DNA from: Streptomyces sp. NBC_00390
GTDB taxonomy: Bacteria > Actinomycetota > Actinomycetes > Streptomycetales > Streptomycetaceae
DNA length: 64,000 nucleotides
NCBI RefSeq assembly: GCF_036057275.1
Contig: NZ_CP107945.1
Span: forward strand, 8,308,001-8,372,000
Reading direction: 5' to 3'
In this document: piece after piece, positions 61,101-64,000 of the stretch
Layout: the number at the start of each line of letters is the position of its first letter
How positions within the stretch are numbered: position 1 is the stretch's first letter
Translations under genes and position numbers: made by a program
Notes under the pieces: model-generated
Databases searched by the model: none
Seen by the model: only the letters and a program-made list of their open reading frames with translations
What the model was told of the DNA's origin: nothing

Positions 61101-61752
61101 CGTGCTCGCACTGCCCGACGGTGCCGTGGGGCTGGCCATCGGCGACGTCATGGGCCACGACGTGGAAGCCGCCATCGTGATGGGCCAACTCCGCTCCGCC
61201 CTGCACAGCCTCGCGATGGAGGGCGCCGGCCCGGCCCAGGTGCTGGCCAGGCTGGACGCCTACCTGCAGTCGCTCGCCACCGAACGCTTCGCCACCTGCC
61301 TGTACGCGGTCTACAACCCACACCGCCACAGCCTGCGCTACGCCGCCAGCGGGCACCTGCCGCCCCTGCTGGTAGCCGCCGACACCGCCTACCTGGAGCT
61401 GCCCCCTGCGCTGCCGCTGGGACTGGGCAGCACGCCGGTCGACCGCGAGGTGGCGTTCCCGCCCGGCACCAGCCTGCTGCTGTACACCGACGGCCTGGTG
61501 GAAAACCGGGCGCTGTCCCTCGACGGCTGCTTGGCGGCCCTGTGCCAGACCTGCGGCGCGCTGCCCGCCGCCGCCCGCACCGACCCCCAGCAGATCACCG
61601 AACGGGCGCTGGAGCTGCTGAACACCCCCGACCGGGTCGACGACGACACCGCCCTGCTCGCCGCCACCGCCGAACCATCGTGTCGAACCGGCGACCCGCA
61701 GGCTGACGGAAGTGCCGTACAACCGACCGCTACTGCTCGTAGTCATTGCTAA
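58180..61752 (+). CDS. Hybrid histidine kinase with receiver and SpoIIE phosphatase
   Basis: This 1190-residue signalling protein has, in order: a PAS-like sensor (about 40-165); a GAF-like domain (about 180-340); HisKA with phospho-His361 in FFANVSHEFRTPLTL; an HATPase with NLLSNALKF, DTGTGIPADELPRLFERF and GSGLGLVLVKDLVEAHGG (about 455-580); and a Pro/Ala-rich linker (about 580-655). A receiver domain follows with Asp703 in LVLSDVMMPRMDGFELV and LVVDDNADMRAHL (about 657-770), then a second GAF (about 790-950) and a SpoIIE phosphatase (about 965-1165; EVGGDWYDVLALPDG, GDVMGHDVEAAIVM, LLYTDGLVENRA, DDDTALLA). ATG at 58180 is preferred over the upstream ATG because it lies behind AGGAGG. All catalytic residues are present. 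Confidence 0.9.
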   Translation: MTRPDDPRTAAARMFAEAGAFGELLAGIDWAATPLGPPESWPGPLVDSLRLMLTSEHGMALYWGAEYATLYNLGSSPIVGAKHPWALGRPYKDVFPEVWDDPVSSHFHYVTDTRKPLLIPDEPLIMERHGFPEQCYFDSAFQPVLLDDGTAGGVLQIITETTGRVLGERRLRLLSETGARTAGLPTPGEVARVVAEVLGSYPEEIPFLGLYLATEPGVLRPAASAGLGPMPEAVSLSAADGSEVAARLAQVVADGAPAMLPAAALTGGNTAGQHAAATRLPVEQALALPLDCAGQVEGVLVVGVNPCFPPAGSYRDFLEVLAAAVAGALTAALAHDEQRRRAEALAELDRAKTTFFANVSHEFRTPLTLLLGPLQQALADEDRPERREQLELAERGALRLLKQVNTLLDVARAETGQMCPALEPVDLAGATAELAGVFRSAFEAAGLTLEVDCPPLPEPVSLDREMWEKIILNLLSNALKFTFTGGARVQVDVAGDRARLTVTDTGTGIPADELPRLFERFHRVRGARSRSHEGSGLGLVLVKDLVEAHGGTVGVDSRLGQGTNVTVDLPFAAAHRPRPDPPAADAGSSGETAREGGGGRPGRAAAYVDEALGWLAADPGPAAATPAARTPHAPASHDAAHGPGPHETDRPHRARLLVVDDNADMRAHLTQLLQPDYDVLLAADGRAALEMALAQPVELVLSDVMMPRMDGFELVRALRADPRTARLPIVLLTARAGEEESVQGRQAGADDYLAKPFSARQLLARVRSGLELSRLREQVLTETRNQLAVLASLSDAGLRLSATLDPDQILQTAGQILLPDFADQISIHLTAGSPAPAQSPPAYIAGAPLLAREALALAATHAINGTSPAPAGPHPAPAAVLALPLHAHDQTLGALVLVRHTDYSAVEHKYLENLAHRLALAYDNATRYHNERRLALTLQRALLPHRLPQVPGVRLASHYRASNRGAEVGGDWYDVLALPDGAVGLAIGDVMGHDVEAAIVMGQLRSALHSLAMEGAGPAQVLARLDAYLQSLATERFATCLYAVYNPHRHSLRYAASGHLPPLLVAADTAYLELPPALPLGLGSTPVDREVAFPPGTSLLLYTDGLVENRALSLDGCLAALCQTCGALPAAARTDPQQITERALELLNTPDRVDDDTALLAATAEPSCRTGDPQADGSAVQPTATARSHC

Positions 61753-61993
61753 GGACGCTGCGGATTTGCTGATCCACTGCAGACGAACTGTCTTCCTTGC
61801 CAATGGAGTCACGGATCCTGGACTGCAGTTGCAGACGGACCTTGACCCGACGAATGAAGGCACATCCGACTGCACACCACAGCCGCGCAGTCACCACAGT
61901 CGAACACGATCCCCCATGACGCCACTCGGCAACCACCCGGAGCGGACGGTCCGTTCACCATCTCGTGGTCGTGAAAGGAACCCCTGTCTGCCT
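61753..61993. other. Intergenic region
   Basis: No gene is firmly supported. A minus-strand frame ending just inside the kinase gene (VKVRLQLQSRIRDSIGKEDS) is coding-like but has no start or family. Confidence 0.35.
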
Positions 61994-62008
61994 AAGGCTT
62001 GTCCCGCA
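61994..62008 (+). repeat. IS-like terminal repeat, left
   Basis: AAGGCTTGTCCCGCA is the exact reverse complement of 62923-62937. Such GGCTTGTCC ends occur on Streptomyces IS5-family elements (from memory). Confidence 0.6.
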
Positions 62009-62055
62009 TGATCTTTTGAGGGTCGCGAGCACCGCTGGCCCGCACGGCTGTTCGC

Positions 62056-62155
62056 CTATTCGGCGAGGGCCAGGTTGTGCAGTCGGGCGATGCCGCTCAT
62101 GGCGTGGTGTACGCCATCGCCCCTCAAACGGCAATGGCGGAGGATTTTCCAACTT
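62056..62155 (-). mobile_element. IS5-family transposase C-terminal relic
   Basis: Minus-strand frame WKILRHCRLRGDGVHHAMSG and IARLHNLALAE ends at TAG 62056-62058. This is the typical end of Streptomyces DDE transposases ('WxxLRDCRxxGxGVHHAxxGIAxLHNLAL'). It lies 48 bases inside the left repeat, as expected for an IS end. The rest of the gene is missing. Confidence 0.65.
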
Positions 62156-62335
62156 GCCGAAACAGCCGGGGCTCAGCCCGGTGAACGGGGCTGTCCAGGA
62201 CGGCTGCGACGCCGTGATCACACCAGCCACGGCCGAGATCGTCCCATGGCGCGTTCACCTGCCCGATCTGGAGGTGTGGTCACGACTCTGCCACCGCGAG
62301 ATCACCCGAACTGCCGCCCGGGGTACGGTCTGCAC

Positions 62336-62884
62336 GTGATCTACCTGATAGGTGGCCCGCCACGGGTGGGCAAGAGCTCCCTCGCGTGGATGCTGCTGGA
62401 ACGGGACGGCATCCCGGGATGCCCGACCGATGCTCTGGTTTCGATGCTGCAGCGCGCCGCGCCTCAGCATGGCGTGCGCCACGGCACGCACCCGGACAAG
62501 GCCGTACCGGCGCAGCCCTTCCTCGTTGAGTTCATCCGAGCCACCGCGGAGAGCCTCGACGACTCTGATCCCCTGGACGGCTATGTGGTCGAGGGCGACA
62601 TCGTCACGCCGGCGGCGGCCACAGCCGCCGCTGGTCTCGGGATGCCACTGAGCTGCGTCTTCCTTGGGAACGCGGAGCTGACCACCGAACACTTGAGGGC
62701 CGCCCCGGACTGGCTCGACGGAGCCGATGACACCACCTATCGGGAGATCGCCGCGTGGGTCAGGGAACAAAGCACTGCCCTGCGTGAAGCCTGTGCGGCC
62801 AGCGGGCACGTCTACGTCGAATTGGGGGCCGACTACGCCCGGGGCCTTGAGAGGGCCTACTCGACACTGGTGGAGAGGCGCTGA
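62336..62884 (+). CDS. P-loop NTPase, small kinase-like
   Basis: This 182-residue protein starts at GTG 62336. Walker A is in VIYLIGGPPRVGKSSLAWML (residues about 7-15). Other segments are DGIPGCPTDALVSML, GYVVEGDIVTPAAATAAAGL, LSCVFLGNAELTTEHLRAAP and WVREQSTALREACAASGHVY. It resembles shikimate- or nucleoside-kinase-type single-domain P-loop proteins and putative phosphotransferases; the substrate is unknown. It has no partner gene and lies between two IS-type inverted repeats. Confidence 0.75.
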   Translation: MIYLIGGPPRVGKSSLAWMLLERDGIPGCPTDALVSMLQRAAPQHGVRHGTHPDKAVPAQPFLVEFIRATAESLDDSDPLDGYVVEGDIVTPAAATAAAGLGMPLSCVFLGNAELTTEHLRAAPDWLDGADDTTYREIAAWVREQSTALREACAASGHVYVELGADYARGLERAYSTLVERR

Positions 62885-62922
62885 CCGCCCACCGTCAGCA
62901 CTCGCGAAGGCCCGCAAAGAAG

Positions 62923-62937
62923 TGCGGGACAAGCCTT
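62923..62937 (-). repeat. IS-like terminal repeat, right
   Basis: TGCGGGACAAGCCTT is the exact reverse complement of 61994-62008. It starts 38 bases after the P-loop gene's stop. No clear target duplication flanks the pair. Confidence 0.6.
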
Positions 62938-62938
62938 C

Positions 62939-63026
62939 CCCCGATTCTCAGCTGCGTGGCGTGGTCGTTGGGTTCACGATCGTGTCGGCAGTGGTGCTGG
63001 TAGGTGCCCTCATCCCGCTGTCGTGA
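62939..63026 (+). CDS. Possible C-terminal membrane-helix fragment
   Basis: A short frame SPDSQLRGVVVGFTIVSAVV ends in LVGALIPLS at TGA 63024-63026. It resembles the last helix of a small membrane protein whose start would lie inside the IS end. It is weak and may be chance. Confidence 0.2.
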
Positions 63027-63419
63027 AGCCCGGACGAGGCGCTGTCCGGTTTTCTCATCGGTGTTTCAGATCCCGTTGCGAACGCATGCAGTGCGGGCGA
63101 GGGGACCATGCAGCTGGGGCTGAGCGTGACGTGGGGAGGTGGGTCATCGCATCACTTCTTGAGCTCGGCGGCAGTCGCTCGCCAAGAGCGCGCACGTGCC
63201 GCGGGCACGGAGGATCAGCAGTGCGTTGGCGGAGCTGTCCTCGCACGCGCATCCGAGTTGGACTTCGAAAGCCATTCGAACTGCTGGTGACCACCGAATG
63301 GTTCGCGAGTCCGGCAGCGTAGTGCGCCAGTCCGTCTCCGCGCGCTGATCGAGTCCGACCGCCTCGCCGGGGCCGCGACAACGGCAATGATCGGCTGGCA
63401 ACGGGTTCATTTTCACCAC
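63027..63419. other. Intergenic region with no supported gene
   Basis: These 393 bases hold no recognisable gene, terminator or repeat. Confidence 0.35.
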
Positions 63420-63720
63420 CAACCACTATCTGCAGCCCCACGGCCATAGCTCGCAGCGAGAGGACCAGTTGGCTCCACCGCGCCCCCAAGGCGGGGGCGT
63501 TGGGCGTGCAGTTCAGCAGCGGAGTACAGCAAGCCCGCCGGCCGCGGCAGACCTTCAGGCACCTGAGGAGCTGGCCGGGCAGGCTGGCGGAGTCCTGCCG
63601 ATGGTTCGCATCGCGAGGTCAGCCCGTGCCACAACTGCACCGCCGCCGTGGCGAACTCGTGACGGCGCCTCATCTCAGCGCCCTGGTCCCAGGTCAGGGA
63701 TCATTTGAGTTGCGTCGGCA
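63420..63720 (-). mobile_element. IS30-family transposase relic
   Basis: On the minus strand LPTQLK, a TGA, then SLTWDQGAEMRRRHEFATAA is the catalytic-Asp region of IS30 transposases ('LxxxLRxSLTWDQGxEMxxH'). Further downstream, frame-shifted pieces such as YSAAELHAQRPRLGG correspond to 'LxxxLNxRPRxxLG'. The TGA would be CGA (Arg) in the family. The C-terminal part is scrambled and the N-terminal half is missing. Confidence 0.6.
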
Positions 63721-63882
63721 GGTCTTGAAATGGCGGCGAGCAGCAGATCGCGGACCAGTTGTGGGCTCGTCCGTCGGGAAGGTGGACGAGGTGAGGGGGG
63801 CTCTCCCGCCCTCACACCGGCTCCGAAGAATCGCTAGGACTCCGAAGATGTTGACTTCGGGCTTGGTTTCCGGGCCGGAGCC
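63721..63882. other. Gap between IS30 relic and edge gene
   Basis: Nothing recognisable is present. Confidence 0.3.
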
Positions 63883-64000
63883 TCAGCCGTTGGCCAGGGT
63901 GCAACCGAGTGGGAGCAGCAGGCGGTCCCAGTGGCGCTGCAGTGCAGCGGGGTTGCCGATGCCAGCCCCCCAGTCCACAGTGCTGCTCGCGAGAATGATC
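63883..64000 (-). CDS. C-terminal end of an unidentified protein running off the window
   Basis: The minus-strand frame enters at the right edge and reads IILASSTVDWGAGIGNPAAL, QRHWDRLLLPLGCTLANG, then stops at TGA 63885-63883. Codon bias and composition are coding-like. I do not recognise the family from 38 residues. Confidence 0.4.
   Translation of the reverse strand, partial: IILASSTVDWGAGIGNPAALQRHWDRLLLPLGCTLANG

Noticed and set aside
61730..61936. Minus-strand ORF overlapping the end of the kinase (VRLQLQSRIRDSIGKEDSSS)
   Set aside because: The sequence looks somewhat protein-like, but it has no start signal or family, and part of it lies antisense to the kinase gene. It is not supported as a gene.

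Overview
The window is high-GC DNA with GTG/TTG starts and many overlapping stop/start junctions. It carries an AfsR/SARP-type regulator, an SsgA-like protein, a DUF5133 protein, a class I bacterial terpene synthase, several PP2C (SpoIIE-type) phosphatase modules and a secreted M4 protease. Together these point to a Streptomyces or close relative. The density of broken genes and insertion-sequence relics suggests an accessory region such as a chromosome arm; that placement is inference. No rRNA, tRNA or CRISPR array was seen.

Layout. 1-5.1 kb: decayed genes (an anti-sigma-type ATPase, a CocE/NonD hydrolase, a HAMP-GAF/SpoIIE chimera) mixed with small intact genes (DUF5133, PRC-barrel, a short hydrophobic protein, SsgA-like). 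5.7-11 kb: a Cys-rich protein, a 969-residue AfsR-type regulator, an IS1380 relic, and a divergent MerR/imine-reductase-type pair. 11.3-17 kb: a five-gene oligopeptide ABC importer on the minus strand with a clear promoter. 18.3-24.8 kb: a TetR regulator divergent from a tightly coupled operon for a four-subunit 2-oxoacid:ferredoxin oxidoreductase, a D-2-hydroxyacid dehydrogenase, a cupin and an AMP-forming ligase. 24.8-31.5 kb: a sugar-permease fragment, a secreted EEP-family phosphodiesterase/nuclease, a SpoIIE relic homologous to that at 4 kb, a BrkB-type membrane protein, and a LuxR-type regulator divergent from an M4 metalloprotease. 32-43.6 kb: small membrane or secreted proteins, DUF1801 and AhpD-like proteins, an XRE/NB-ARC/TPR regulator, a lipoprotein and a secreted three-repeat protein. 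43.7-51.8 kb: a truncated ABC binding protein, a PAS-GAF-SpoIIE phosphatase, the terpene synthase, and a MarR/MFS/ene-reductase group. 51.9-57 kb: a 2.66-kb mobile element with perfect terminal repeats and a target duplication inside a DUF2716 gene, followed by genes with in-frame stops. 57-64 kb: an SDR/TetR pair that lost both 5' ends, a 1190-residue kinase/receiver/phosphatase, and a P-loop gene between IS-like ends.

How genes may work together. The OFOR operon has an electron carrier, a hydroxyacid/ketoacid interconverting enzyme and an acyl-activating enzyme under one TetR-type regulator, so it looks like a self-contained acid or ketoacid pathway whose substrate cannot be read from sequence. 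The MarR repressor, MFS pump and Old Yellow Enzyme look like an electrophile or drug response unit. The SpoIIE phosphatases and the broken RsbW-like ATPase belong to sigma-factor partner-switching and light- or stress-signalling families.
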